Source of the DNA: Halomicrobium urmianum
GTDB taxonomy: Archaea; Halobacteriota; Halobacteria; Halobacteriales; Haloarculaceae
Direction of reading: 5' to 3'
Assembly (NCBI RefSeq): GCF_020217425.1
Contig: NZ_CP084090.1
Span: 1,860,001-1,924,000, forward strand
DNA length: 64,000 nt
Shown: positions 1 to 7,498 of the stretch, piece after piece
How positions within the stretch are numbered: the first letter of the stretch is position 1
Layout of the letters: the number at the start of each line of letters is the position of its first letter
Translations under genes and position numbers: made by a program
The notes under the pieces: model-generated
The model's database searches: none
Seen by the model: only the letters and a program-made list of their open reading frames with translations
What the model was told of the DNA's origin: nothing

Positions 1-688
1 CGCCGCCCATTCCGGGCACGGCGTCCTGCACGCGGTCGGTGATGCTTCCCCGGTCACCCTGCTGGCCGCGCTGGCTCTGATGGCCACCGTGCTGGTGCTG
101 CTGGGTGTGCTGACCGGTCTGATGATGTTGACCCTGCTGGTGGCGCTGGCCGGTCTGCTGCTGGTGGTGCTGACCAGTCTGCTGCTGGTGGCCCTGCTGG
201 CGCTGGTTCTGGTCGTCACCCAGTCCGGGTATCGCACCCTGAACCTGATCAGTGACGTTCTGCTGGCTGGTCTGGTGGTGTCGACCCTGCTGGTGCTGAC
301 CAGTCTGGTGGTGTTGACCGGTCTGATGGCGTTGACTCTGCTGCTGGTGCTGACCTGTCAGGTGGTGCTGGTTGGACTGGCGGTTCTGCTGATGGCGATG
401 GCCCTGCTGGTGATGCTGACCTGTCTGGTGGTGCTGGCCCTGCTGGTGATGATGGCTCTGCTGACCCGTCTGCTGGTGCTGGTTCTGGTCGCTTCCCAGT
501 CCGGGAACGGCGTCCTCCACGCGCTCGGTGAGTTTCCCCTGATACTGCTGTCGATGCTGGTCCTGGCCGCGCTGGTGGTGCTGTCCCTGCCGACCGTGCT
601 GGCCACGCTGCCACTGGTCGTCGTGCTGGGTCTGGCGGTTCTGGTGTTCGGTGCGTCGCTCTCGGCGGTGCTGGTTGCGTCGTGACAT
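1..688 (-). CDS. Gln/His-rich repeat protein with dehydrin K-segment-like motifs (C-terminus beyond left edge)
   Basis: Reading the minus strand from the ATG at 688-686 gives 229 codons without a stop up to the left edge, so the C-terminus lies outside. By hand count about a third of the residues are Gln and a sixth His, in tracts such as GQHHQTGQHHQQ. Three ordered amphipathic segments interrupt them: KLTERVEDAVPG (residues 52-63), NVTDQVQGAIPG (144-155) and SITDRVQDAVPG (215-226), each followed by LG or MG. They align without gaps to the plant dehydrin K-segment core IMDKIKEKLPG. The N-terminus is basic (SRRNQHRRERR). There is no signal peptide or membrane segment. A desiccation, salt or metal-binding protective role is inference. 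The Leu-rich plus-strand reading frame over the same bases is its antisense shadow. Confidence 0.7.
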   Translation of the reverse strand, partial: MSRRNQHRRERRTEHQNRQTQHDDQWQRGQHGRQGQHHQRGQDQHRQQYQGKLTERVEDAVPGLGSDQNQHQQTGQQSHHHQQGQHHQTGQHHQQGHRHQQNRQSNQHHLTGQHQQQSQRHQTGQHHQTGQHQQGRHHQTSQQNVTDQVQGAIPGLGDDQNQRQQGHQQQTGQHHQQQTGQRHQQGQHHQTGQHTQQHQHGGHQSQRGQQGDRGSITDRVQDAVPGMGG

Positions 689-795
689 GATAAGTGAGCG
701 CTGTCGCCCGTCGGTTGATCGCTCCGGGCGGGTACGGAGCCCGTCTTGTCAATTGGATTGTGCGTGGAAAGCCAGGCCCCCTGCAGCTGACGGCT

Positions 796-803
796 ACTTA
801 AAT
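796..803 (-). promoter_or_regulatory. possible TATA box of the Gln/His-rich gene
   Basis: The minus strand reads ATTTAAGT here, the only good haloarchaeal TATA-like octamer upstream of the ATG at 688. It would give a leader of roughly 85 bases, so the assignment is weak. No clear ribosome binding site precedes the ATG. Confidence 0.3.
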
Positions 804-905
804 CGGGTCGCCGTGTGCTGGACTGTGGTCCGACGGTGGTTCCCGGCGGGCCTGTCGGCCGACGCTCCGACGGAGTGCCCCGCAACCGGAGGCGGGTCGG
901 CGGCG

Positions 906-1364
906 CTACTCGTTGACGGGGTACTCCTTCTGGAAGCCGCGGAACTCGGTACGGTGTGCCTCCTCGTCGGCGAGGATGGTGACGGCGAGGTCCTCCGTGA
1001 CGGGGTCGTTGGACTCCTGGGCGGCCTCGACCAGCGAGCGGTAGGTCTCGATGGCGTCCTCCTCGGCGTCGAGCACGCCCTCGATGACCGAGAGCACGTC
1101 CGTGGAGTCCTCGGGCGGCTGGAGGGAGTCCTGGCTGGCGGAGAACTCCGCGGAGCCGGGGATGGTGGCATCTAGCTGCTTGAGGCGCTGGCCGATCTGC
1201 TCGGCGTGGCCGAGTTCCTCCTGGACGTCCGCCTGGAGGCTCTCCTTGATCTCCTCGGCGTGGACGCCGTCGAGCGTGATAGCGTTTGACTGGTAGTTCA
1301 TCACCGTCTCCAGTTCGTCGAAGTAGGCCTTGTGGAGGAGTTCGACGACGCGGTCTGAGGACAT
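906..1364 (-). CDS. ferritin-like domain protein (Dps/bacterioferritin-type four-helix bundle)
   Basis: 152 residues, all helical in character. It carries two ExxH diiron-type motifs, EELGHAEQ near residue 60 and DEEAHRTEF near the C-terminus, plus further Glu in the first and third helices, as in ferritin-like proteins. A role in iron binding or protection against oxidants is inferred from the fold. The start MSSDRV at 1364 was chosen because a TATA-like GTATAAC lies about 30 bases ahead, fitting a leaderless transcript; an upstream ATG at 1388 would add eight residues. It is divergent from the phosphate permease. Confidence 0.75.
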   Translation of the reverse strand: MSSDRVVELLHKAYFDELETVMNYQSNAITLDGVHAEEIKESLQADVQEELGHAEQIGQRLKQLDATIPGSAEFSASQDSLQPPEDSTDVLSVIEGVLDAEEDAIETYRSLVEAAQESNDPVTEDLAVTILADEEAHRTEFRGFQKEYPVNE

Positions 1365-1391
1365 AGCGTACAACTGTTGGAATCCCAACTG

Positions 1392-1524
1392 GTTATACGT
1401 GTTGCTGGCTGGTCCGCGTCGGCGTGGCGGACAGTGCGCGGACGGGCGCGGTGACCGCTATCCCCCCCCGTTTCGAGTGGAGACGGCGACGGACTGCCGC
1501 GTCCGCCGACCGGCACGCTAAAGC
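1392..1524. promoter_or_regulatory. divergent promoter region, ferritin-like gene / phosphate permease
   Basis: On the minus strand CGTATAAC (1393-1400) lies about 30 bases ahead of the ferritin-like ATG. On the plus strand CGCTAAAGC near 1516-1524 lies about 27-32 bases ahead of the permease ATG at 1550. Both spacings fit TATA boxes of leaderless transcripts. Confidence 0.5.
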
Positions 1525-1549
1525 GGGGGCCCGGACAACCGGGGTGCAG

Positions 1550-2749
1550 ATGGTCGGTGCGAGCACGCTCGCGACGCTTGCCGTCGCGTCGCTGGCCAGC
1601 CTGTTCATGGCATGGGCTATCGGCGCGGGGTCGTCTGGGTCGACGCCGTTCGCGCCGGCGGTCGGAGCGAACGCTATCTCCGTGATGCGAGCGGGCTTCT
1701 TCGTCGGCATCCTCGGGCTGCTCGGGGCCGTCCTCCAGGGGGCCAACGTCACCGAGGCGGTGGGGGAGGGCCTCGTCCTGTTCCCGGAGGGCGGCGGGCT
1801 CTCGGCGGCGGCCGCCATCGTCGCCCTCGTGACCGCGGCGCTGCTGGTCGCCGTGGGCATCTTCACGGGCTATCCCATCGCGACGGCCTTCACCGTCACC
1901 GGCGCCGTGGTCGGCGTCGGCCTGGCGATCGGCGGCCGGCCCGCGATCGGGAAGTACGTCGAGATCACGGCGCTGTGGGTCGCCACGCCGTTCGTGGGCG
2001 GCGGCACCGCCTACGCGACGGCGAAGCTCCTGCGCCGCGAGGACGTCCCCGAGCGACTGCTCGTACCGGTGCTGGCGGGGCTGGTGGCGGCCATCCTCGC
2101 CAACGTCGAGTTCGTCCTGCTGGCCCCGGGCACGGAGCAGGCGTCGATCGCCGTGGCGGTCGCGCGGTGGCTGGAGCTGTCCGGCCTCGCCGCGGTCGCC
2201 GCCGTGACTCTCGTCGGTGCCGTCGCCGCGGGGGCGCTGCTCTCCCACGACATCCGGAACGACCCCGAGGCCGGCCAGCGTCACTTCCTGCTCGTGCTGG
2301 GCGGCCTCGTCGCCTTCTCCGCCGGCGGGAGCCAGGTCGGGCTGGCGATCGGTCCCCTCCTGCCGGTGCTCGGTCAGGGGCCCGCCGCGGCCGTTCCGAT
2401 CGCCGGCGTGTTGCTGTTCGGCGGGATCGGGCTGCTGGCCGGGTCGTGGACCGGCGCGCCGCGGATGATCAAGGCGCTCTCACAGGACTACTCCTCGCTG
2501 GGACCGCGCCGCTCCATCGCCGCGCTGATCCCCTCGTTCGTCATCGCCCAGACGGCCGTCTTCTTCGGCATCCCCATCTCGTTCAACGAGATCATCGTCT
2601 CCGGCATCGTCGGCAGCGGCGCGGCCGCTGGCGGAAGCGCGGTCAGCGGCGAAAAGATCGGCAAGACGGTGCTGGCCTGGATCGGCTCGCTCGTGCTGGC
2701 CTTCGCGATCAGCTACGGCGTGATCCTCGCCGTCGAGGCGCTTCTCTAG
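1550..2749 (+). CDS. inorganic phosphate transporter, PiT family
   Basis: 399 residues with about ten hydrophobic segments. It has the duplicated PiT signature: GANAISVMRAGFFVG with GANVTEAVGEGL in the N-terminal half, and GSWTGAPRMIKALSQDYSSLGPRRS with PISFNEIIVSGIVGSG in the C-terminal half. PiT proteins are cation-coupled phosphate permeases of the cytoplasmic membrane. The start at 1550 (MVGASTLATLAV) gives a normal family length; a longer frame opens at 1424 but its extra 42 residues look non-coding. It converges on the DJ-1 family gene with a 4-base overlap of the stop codons. Confidence 0.88.
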   Translation: MVGASTLATLAVASLASLFMAWAIGAGSSGSTPFAPAVGANAISVMRAGFFVGILGLLGAVLQGANVTEAVGEGLVLFPEGGGLSAAAAIVALVTAALLVAVGIFTGYPIATAFTVTGAVVGVGLAIGGRPAIGKYVEITALWVATPFVGGGTAYATAKLLRREDVPERLLVPVLAGLVAAILANVEFVLLAPGTEQASIAVAVARWLELSGLAAVAAVTLVGAVAAGALLSHDIRNDPEAGQRHFLLVLGGLVAFSAGGSQVGLAIGPLLPVLGQGPAAAVPIAGVLLFGGIGLLAGSWTGAPRMIKALSQDYSSLGPRRSIAALIPSFVIAQTAVFFGIPISFNEIIVSGIVGSGAAAGGSAVSGEKIGKTVLAWIGSLVLAFAISYGVILAVEALL

Positions 2750-3441
2750 GCGCTCTTCGGGTGGTCAATTCCGAGTTCCTCCAGCAGTGTCCGCGCCGCG
2801 GCGGCAGAGGACTCGGGCCCGCGGCCGGTGATGAGGCTGCCGTCGACCGTGACGGAGGTGTCCTGGTCGAGCTCGGCGTCCCAGTCGCCGCCGGCAGCGA
2901 CGACCTCGTCCTCGACCCAGTAGGGGAGCTTCCGGCCGTCGGGCATCAGGTCGCGCTCGTCGACGATGCCCTCCTCCCACTCGTTGGGGAAGCCGGTCAC
3001 CTCGCGGCCCTCGGCCAGCAGGTCTCCCTCGGAGTCGCGGGTAAAGGCGAGGATGCCGACGGCGTGGCAGACGACGAGTGCGAGGGCGTCGCCCTCGACC
3101 GCGTCCCGGAGCAGGCGCCGGGCGTGGCGGTCCTGGTTGACGTCCCATTCGGTGCCGTGGCCGCCGGGGAACACGACGGCGTCGTGGCCCTCGACGGACA
3201 CGTCGGCGATCGGTTCGGGGTCGTTGAGCCGCTCGTCGCTCTCGTGGACCTCGCGGACGCGCTCGGCCGTCTCCTCGCCGACGGTGTCGGGGGCGACCGA
3301 GCGCTCGTCGATCACCGGTGGGCTGCCCGTCGGCGTAGCCACCGTGACGTCGACGCCGGCGTCGGTCAGCGTCGTGAGCGGCTCGACACATTCCTCTCCC
3401 CAGTACCCTTCTTCGCTGACGACGAATAGTGCGGACGCCAT
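2746..3441 (-). CDS. DJ-1/PfpI family protein (type 1 glutamine amidotransferase-like)
   Basis: 231 residues with a DJ-1/PfpI alpha/beta fold: MASALFVVSEEGYWGEECVEPL at the start, the FPGGHGTEWD turn, and the nucleophile elbow LVVCHAVGILAF with Cys followed by His. Relatives include Hsp31-type chaperones, glyoxalases and deglycases; the exact activity cannot be told from sequence. A TATA-like CAGTATATTAGG on the minus strand lies about 29 bases before the ATG, so the transcript is probably leaderless. It is convergent with the PiT gene. Confidence 0.8.
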   Translation of the reverse strand: MASALFVVSEEGYWGEECVEPLTTLTDAGVDVTVATPTGSPPVIDERSVAPDTVGEETAERVREVHESDERLNDPEPIADVSVEGHDAVVFPGGHGTEWDVNQDRHARRLLRDAVEGDALALVVCHAVGILAFTRDSEGDLLAEGREVTGFPNEWEEGIVDERDLMPDGRKLPYWVEDEVVAAGGDWDAELDQDTSVTVDGSLITGRGPESSAAAARTLLEELGIDHPKSA

Positions 3442-3536
3442 ACAGCAGTGGGTCGGGGATCCAGCCTAATATACTGCGGGCTACGGGAAAGCGATGGCGG
3501 CACCCAGTTGACTGGAACTGCCGGCGCGGACTGACT

Positions 3537-3746
3537 TCACCGACCCCAGGCGAGGCGCGTGACCGCGTCGTCGATCCGCGAGGAGACGCGGGAAATCCAG
3601 GCGTCCGGCGAGGCGCATTGCATCTCGCGCTCGTCGACCTCGATCCGGTCGCCCTCGAAGGGGTCGTGGCCGCTCTCCTTCTCCTCGACCGCGTCGACGA
3701 CGACGGTCATGGAACAGCGGCCGCAGGCCTCCGTGTCTTTCGCCAT
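3537..3746 (-). CDS. small haloarchaeal CxxC protein
   Basis: 69 residues beginning MAKDTEACGRCSMTVVVDAVEEKES. It has one CxxC pair (CGRC) and a later single Cys (MQCASPDAWISRV), so a small metal site is possible. The product is acidic and cytosolic. The start at 3746 is preferred over the one at 3773 because the TATA-like TTTTAGTG lies about 28 bases upstream. I do not recognise a function; it resembles the many short haloarchaeal proteins with half a zinc ribbon. Confidence 0.6.
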   Translation of the reverse strand: MAKDTEACGRCSMTVVVDAVEEKESGHDPFEGDRIEVDEREMQCASPDAWISRVSSRIDDAVTRLAWGR

Positions 3747-3951
3747 TATTAGTGACGTAATCGCTCGCGACACTAAAAACCATCTGCACGTCGTGAACGG
3801 ACAGACCGGCCCCGATAGCCGCCGGACCGACCGCGATGGATGGCCGCGGCGGGACCGGAACCACCGACGGGCTTATTTCGTCCCCGCAGTTTCTCACTGA
3901 CATGCGAGGACGGGGCACACGAGCGGCGAACGGCGGTGATCGACGGCATCC

Positions 3952-4617
3952 ATGAGCGAGAGCGACGAGCCGGCGACCGACTACGGCGCGGACGACTGGG
4001 AGGACCCGGCCGACGCCGCGGTACCGAAGTCGGAACTGCCCGACGAGATCGTCGAGAACGTGCCCGACTGGGAGGACCCCTACCTCGACCGGGTGAGCGA
4101 CCGGTTGATGTACAACTACGACCTGAAGCGAGGCCACGTCCTCCAGGGCGAGACGTGGGACCTCCACGGCGAGATGCGGGTGCTGAACCAGAAGCAGTTC
4201 TTCCACCCGGCGCTGTCCTACGGGGACCACGAGTCCGAGGAGTACCTCTACGCCCGCCGGGTCGGCCGGCCGACGGTCGGGGAGCTGGAGCGACTGGTCG
4301 AGCTGGGCCACGACCTGGCCGACGAGCGCGTCGACGGCAACGAGGAGCACTTCCGGACGGACTTCACGTTCGTCCTCGTCGCCGACGAACTCCCCGACGA
4401 CGTCCGCGAGTACGTGGCCGGCCAGCGAGAGCGGACGCTCCTGAAGTTCGGCTACTACGGCCACTACGAGGTGAACCTCGGCGTCGTCGTGCCCGACCGC
4501 CGGGCGGTCGCCGCCGGCGAGGCCGCCGACGTCGTCGAGGCCTTCCGGCTCTGGGAGGACGTCTCGAAGCCGGACGAAGGATTCCTCTCGAGGTTCGCGA
4601 AGCGGTTCTGGAAGTGA
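3952..4617 (+). CDS. conserved haloarchaeal protein of unknown function
   Basis: 221 residues, strongly acidic at the N-terminus, with no membrane segment. Distinct stretches are VPDWEDPYLDRVSDRLMYNYDL, the aromatic KFGYYGHYEVNLGVVVPD and a basic tail ending RFAKRFWK. Composition and codon use match real haloarchaeal genes. I do not recognise the family. It stands alone on the plus strand, convergent with the ArsA-CstA chimera, with a TATA-like GGGCTTATTT about 80 bases upstream. Confidence 0.65.
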   Translation: MSESDEPATDYGADDWEDPADAAVPKSELPDEIVENVPDWEDPYLDRVSDRLMYNYDLKRGHVLQGETWDLHGEMRVLNQKQFFHPALSYGDHESEEYLYARRVGRPTVGELERLVELGHDLADERVDGNEEHFRTDFTFVLVADELPDDVREYVAGQRERTLLKFGYYGHYEVNLGVVVPDRRAVAAGEAADVVEAFRLWEDVSKPDEGFLSRFAKRFWK

Positions 4618-4671
4618 CTGGCAGCGGCTGCGCGCGATGCGTTCCGGGCGAAAAACGGGGTGCGGATCGCG

Positions 4672-7023
4672 TCAGTCGTCGCTCGGTTCGACCGCAGCGC
4701 CGCCGAACCGCTCGCGGACCCGCGAGACGTTGTCGTAGCCCTTCTTGACCAGCGCCAGTGCCAGGCTGATCAACACGAGCGCGAGTATCATCTGGACGGC
4801 GGCCGACACGAGACCGAGCCCGCTGGCGCCGCCCTGGATGATGTTCTGGTAGAGGTTCTCGTAGAACGCCAGCCAGGCCAGGCCGAGCACGGTGATGGTC
4901 ACCATGACGGCCATCGGCACGCCAGTGGAGTACAGCTGCTTGTTGTCGTCCCAGTTGGCGAGCCAGACGGTGCCGGTCAGCAGCGCGAGCGCGGCCAGCA
5001 GCTGGTTTGCGCCGCCGAACAGGGCCCACAGCATGGCCCACTGGCCGGAGACGATCATGAGGTAGGCCGCGACGATCTGGATCAGCGGGTTGGTGTAGCG
5101 CCCGCGGCCGATCTCGCCAAGCGTCGAGCGGAGGCCGCCGCCGACATCGAGACCGGTGCTGGTCTCGCCGGCCGGGAGGCCGACGATCTCCTCCATCATG
5201 TACCGCCCGAGGCGGGCGGCCGTGTCAGTCGACGTGAGCAGGAAGCTCACGAGCACCAGTGCCATGAACGGCGCCCCGTAGGCGGCCGGGAGCCCGAGGC
5301 TGGTGAGGATGATGCCGCCACCGGTCGCGAAGTTCGGCAGCGCGGCGCCGATGCCACCGGCCGGATCGGGGAACCCGGCCACGGCGAGCGTCGACAGCGC
5401 GACGGCCGCCAGCAGGCCCTCGCCGAGCATGCCGCCGTAGCCGATCAGGCGGGCGTCGGACTCCTTGTTGAGCTGCTTGGCGGTCGTTCCGGAGGACACC
5501 AGCGAGTGGAAGCCGCTGATGGTCCCGCAGGCGATGGTGATGAACAGCAGGGGGAACAACGGGTACAATCCCGCGGCCTCGACGCCCCAGAACCCGTCGA
5601 AGGCGCTGATCGACGGGTCGATGGTCAGCGGCTCCGCGGACGTGCTGAGCAGCGTGCCGACGACGATCGCCAGCAGCGAACCGCCGACCCCGGCGTACAG
5701 CAGGAACGACGACAGGTAGTCGCGCGGCTGGAGGAGCACCCAGACCGGCAAGGCGCTCGCGACGGCGGCGTAGATCAGCACGACGGGAACCCAGGCTGCG
5801 ACGTTGCCGCCGCCCAGCGCCTGGGCCCCGGGGAGCCACGAGCCGTCGCCGCCGAACAGGACGATGACGGCCATGTCCGCGGTCCGCTCGGCGGTCGGCT
5901 CGAACAGCGCGAGGGGGTACTGGATCCCGATCCAGACCCCGGCGAACACGCCGGCGACGAACAGCACCGTACCGGGGATGAACGGACCGTTCAGCTGGTA
6001 GAGGTACACCCCGAACGCGAGCGCCAGTGCGATGTAGACGAACGACGCCGTCACGGCCTCGGGGTAGGCGTTGAAGACGATCCCCACCACGAGCGCGAAC
6101 ACGGCGACGACGAGGATGATCGTCAGGAACGCGAACCACAGCAGCATGTTCTTGCCGCTCTCGCCGACGTACTCGCCGATGATGTACCCGATCGACTTCC
6201 CCTCGTGCCGGAGCGACCCCGACAGCGAGACGAAGTCGTGGACGGCGCCCATCAGCGGGTTCCCGATGGCGACCCACAGGAGGGCGGGCAGCCAGCCCCA
6301 GATGGCACCCGCCGTGATCGGACCGACGATCGGCGCGCCCCCGGCGATGCTGGAGAAGTGGTGTCCCAGCAGCACCGGTTTCTTCGCCGGTACGTACTCC
6401 TGCCCGTCCTCGTACTTGTGCGCCGGCGTCTCGTTCGCGTCGTCGAGCTCGAGGAACTCGCCGTCCATCACGCGCCGGGGCTCGTTGTTGCCGATGGCGG
6501 CCTTCTCGAAGAGGTCGATGCTCTTCTCGCGCTTGTGCATCAGCCGCTCGATCCACCCCTCCAGGAACTCCGGCAGGCCCAGCAGGCGGAGCGTGCTGCC
6601 GGTCGGCGAGGTGTCGAACACGACCCGGTCGTAGGGATCGGCGTTTCGCATCACGTCGACGAAGCGGTCGAACAGCGCCGACTCGTAGGCGCCGGGCGTC
6701 CGGTGGGCCATCTCCAGCTGCTGGTTGATCTCGTTGACCATCGCCGCCGACACCTGCTCGGAGAGGTCCGACCGGATGCCGTCCAGGTGGCGCTGGACCT
6801 CCTCGTCGGGGTCGATCTCCATCGCGTAGAGGCCGTCGATCCCCTCGACTGGCGCCGGGTCGTCGCTGAACTGCTGGTCGAACACGTCTGAGACGGAGTG
6901 GGCCGGGTCCGTGGAGACGACCAGCGTCTCCCGGCCCGCCCGGGCGCACTTCAGGCCGTAGGCGCAGGAGACGGTCGTCTTGCCGACCCCGCCCTTGCCG
7001 CCGAAGAAGACGAACGGCTCCAT
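4672..7023 (-). CDS. chimeric protein: truncated ArsA/Get3-type ATPase fused in frame to CstA carbon-starvation carrier
   Basis: 783 residues. Residues 1-188 are the N-terminal part of an ArsA/Get3 ATPase: deviant Walker A FFGGKGGVGKTT, switch STDPAHSVSDVF, then VVFDTSPTGSTLRLLGLPEF and EPRRVMDG. The frame then continues without a gap into FLELDDANETPAHKYEDGQEY and VPAKKPVLLGHHFSSIAGG, a CstA protein lacking roughly its first 30 residues including transmembrane segment 1, and runs through the remaining membrane segments (IAGGAPIVGP, SGTTAKQLNKESDARLIGYG) to the end. Roughly the last 100 residues of the ATPase are missing. The start at 7023 is the ATG whose A is shared with the preceding stop codon. 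A deletion-born fusion, a functional fusion or an assembly join are all possible. Confidence 0.85.
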   Translation of the reverse strand: MEPFVFFGGKGGVGKTTVSCAYGLKCARAGRETLVVSTDPAHSVSDVFDQQFSDDPAPVEGIDGLYAMEIDPDEEVQRHLDGIRSDLSEQVSAAMVNEINQQLEMAHRTPGAYESALFDRFVDVMRNADPYDRVVFDTSPTGSTLRLLGLPEFLEGWIERLMHKREKSIDLFEKAAIGNNEPRRVMDGEFLELDDANETPAHKYEDGQEYVPAKKPVLLGHHFSSIAGGAPIVGPITAGAIWGWLPALLWVAIGNPLMGAVHDFVSLSGSLRHEGKSIGYIIGEYVGESGKNMLLWFAFLTIILVVAVFALVVGIVFNAYPEAVTASFVYIALALAFGVYLYQLNGPFIPGTVLFVAGVFAGVWIGIQYPLALFEPTAERTADMAVIVLFGGDGSWLPGAQALGGGNVAAWVPVVLIYAAVASALPVWVLLQPRDYLSSFLLYAGVGGSLLAIVVGTLLSTSAEPLTIDPSISAFDGFWGVEAAGLYPLFPLLFITIACGTISGFHSLVSSGTTAKQLNKESDARLIGYGGMLGEGLLAAVALSTLAVAGFPDPAGGIGAALPNFATGGGIILTSLGLPAAYGAPFMALVLVSFLLTSTDTAARLGRYMMEEIVGLPAGETSTGLDVGGGLRSTLGEIGRGRYTNPLIQIVAAYLMIVSGQWAMLWALFGGANQLLAALALLTGTVWLANWDDNKQLYSTGVPMAVMVTITVLGLAWLAFYENLYQNIIQGGASGLGLVSAAVQMILALVLISLALALVKKGYDNVSRVRERFGGAAVEPSDD

Positions 7024-7319
7024 CAGAAGTGGTACTGCTGGCCCTTGCGCTCGATGAGCGTCTCCCGGTCCCACAGCCGGCGCTCCCAGGCTTCGAACTC
7101 GTCCTCGATGTACGGGAGCAGCTCCGCCGTGTAGTAGGACACCGGCGACGGGATGCCGAAGGCGTCGGGGAAACAGGCCAGCATGAACGCGTCCTCGAGG
7201 TCCTCGGCCTCGTTCTCGATCTTCTCGTAGGCGGGGTGGCTGATCATCCCGTGGTACAGCCCGCGGGCCCACTCGCGCAGCGCGCGCTTCGCCCGTTCAA
7301 TGCGGTCGGCCAGCTCCAT
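7023..7319 (-). CDS. small protein translationally coupled to the ArsA-CstA gene
   Basis: 98 residues, start MELADRIERAKRALREW; mostly helical and amphipathic, with a central ACFPDAFGIPSPVSYYTAELLPY. Its stop TGA overlaps the ATG of the ArsA-CstA gene by one base (TGATG), implying coupled translation. The family is not recognised, but the arrangement suggests a partner of the ATPase or of the carrier. An ATG 60 bases upstream would add 20 unlikely residues. It is divergent from the CobW-type GTPase gene. Confidence 0.65.
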   Translation of the reverse strand: MELADRIERAKRALREWARGLYHGMISHPAYEKIENEAEDLEDAFMLACFPDAFGIPSPVSYYTAELLPYIEDEFEAWERRLWDRETLIERKGQQYHF

Positions 7320-7498
7320 CGTGGTACCGCTACACGGTGCCCGCTTGTAAAGTCTCTCACGATTGTCCGTCGACGACACACGGGCGGATCGGCCCCGTCG
7401 CCGTCACGTTCGACGCCCGCGAGCGCGTTCCCGTCGGCCGTGCCCGCCGGTCGCACGCGGGGCACGGTTTCAAGTCCGCCGCCGCGAAAGGGCGGTCC

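Noticed and set aside
80-685. A plus-strand Leu/Val-rich reading frame of about 200 codons that looks like a membrane protein
   Set aside because: It is the antisense of the CAG/CAC-rich minus-strand gene: CTG and GTG codons on one strand mirror Gln and His codons on the other. It shows no loops or charge pattern of a real membrane protein.
3481-4464. A minus-strand frame of 327 codons opposite the 221-residue gene
   Set aside because: Its Leu/Val/Glu/Arg-rich sequence mirrors the plus-strand gene, and it also runs over the promoter of the CxxC protein.
4660-6891. A long plus-strand frame opposite the ArsA-CstA gene
   Set aside because: It is rich in Arg, Gln, His and Glu from GC-rich complement codons, with no recognisable domain; the minus strand encodes conserved families over the whole span.
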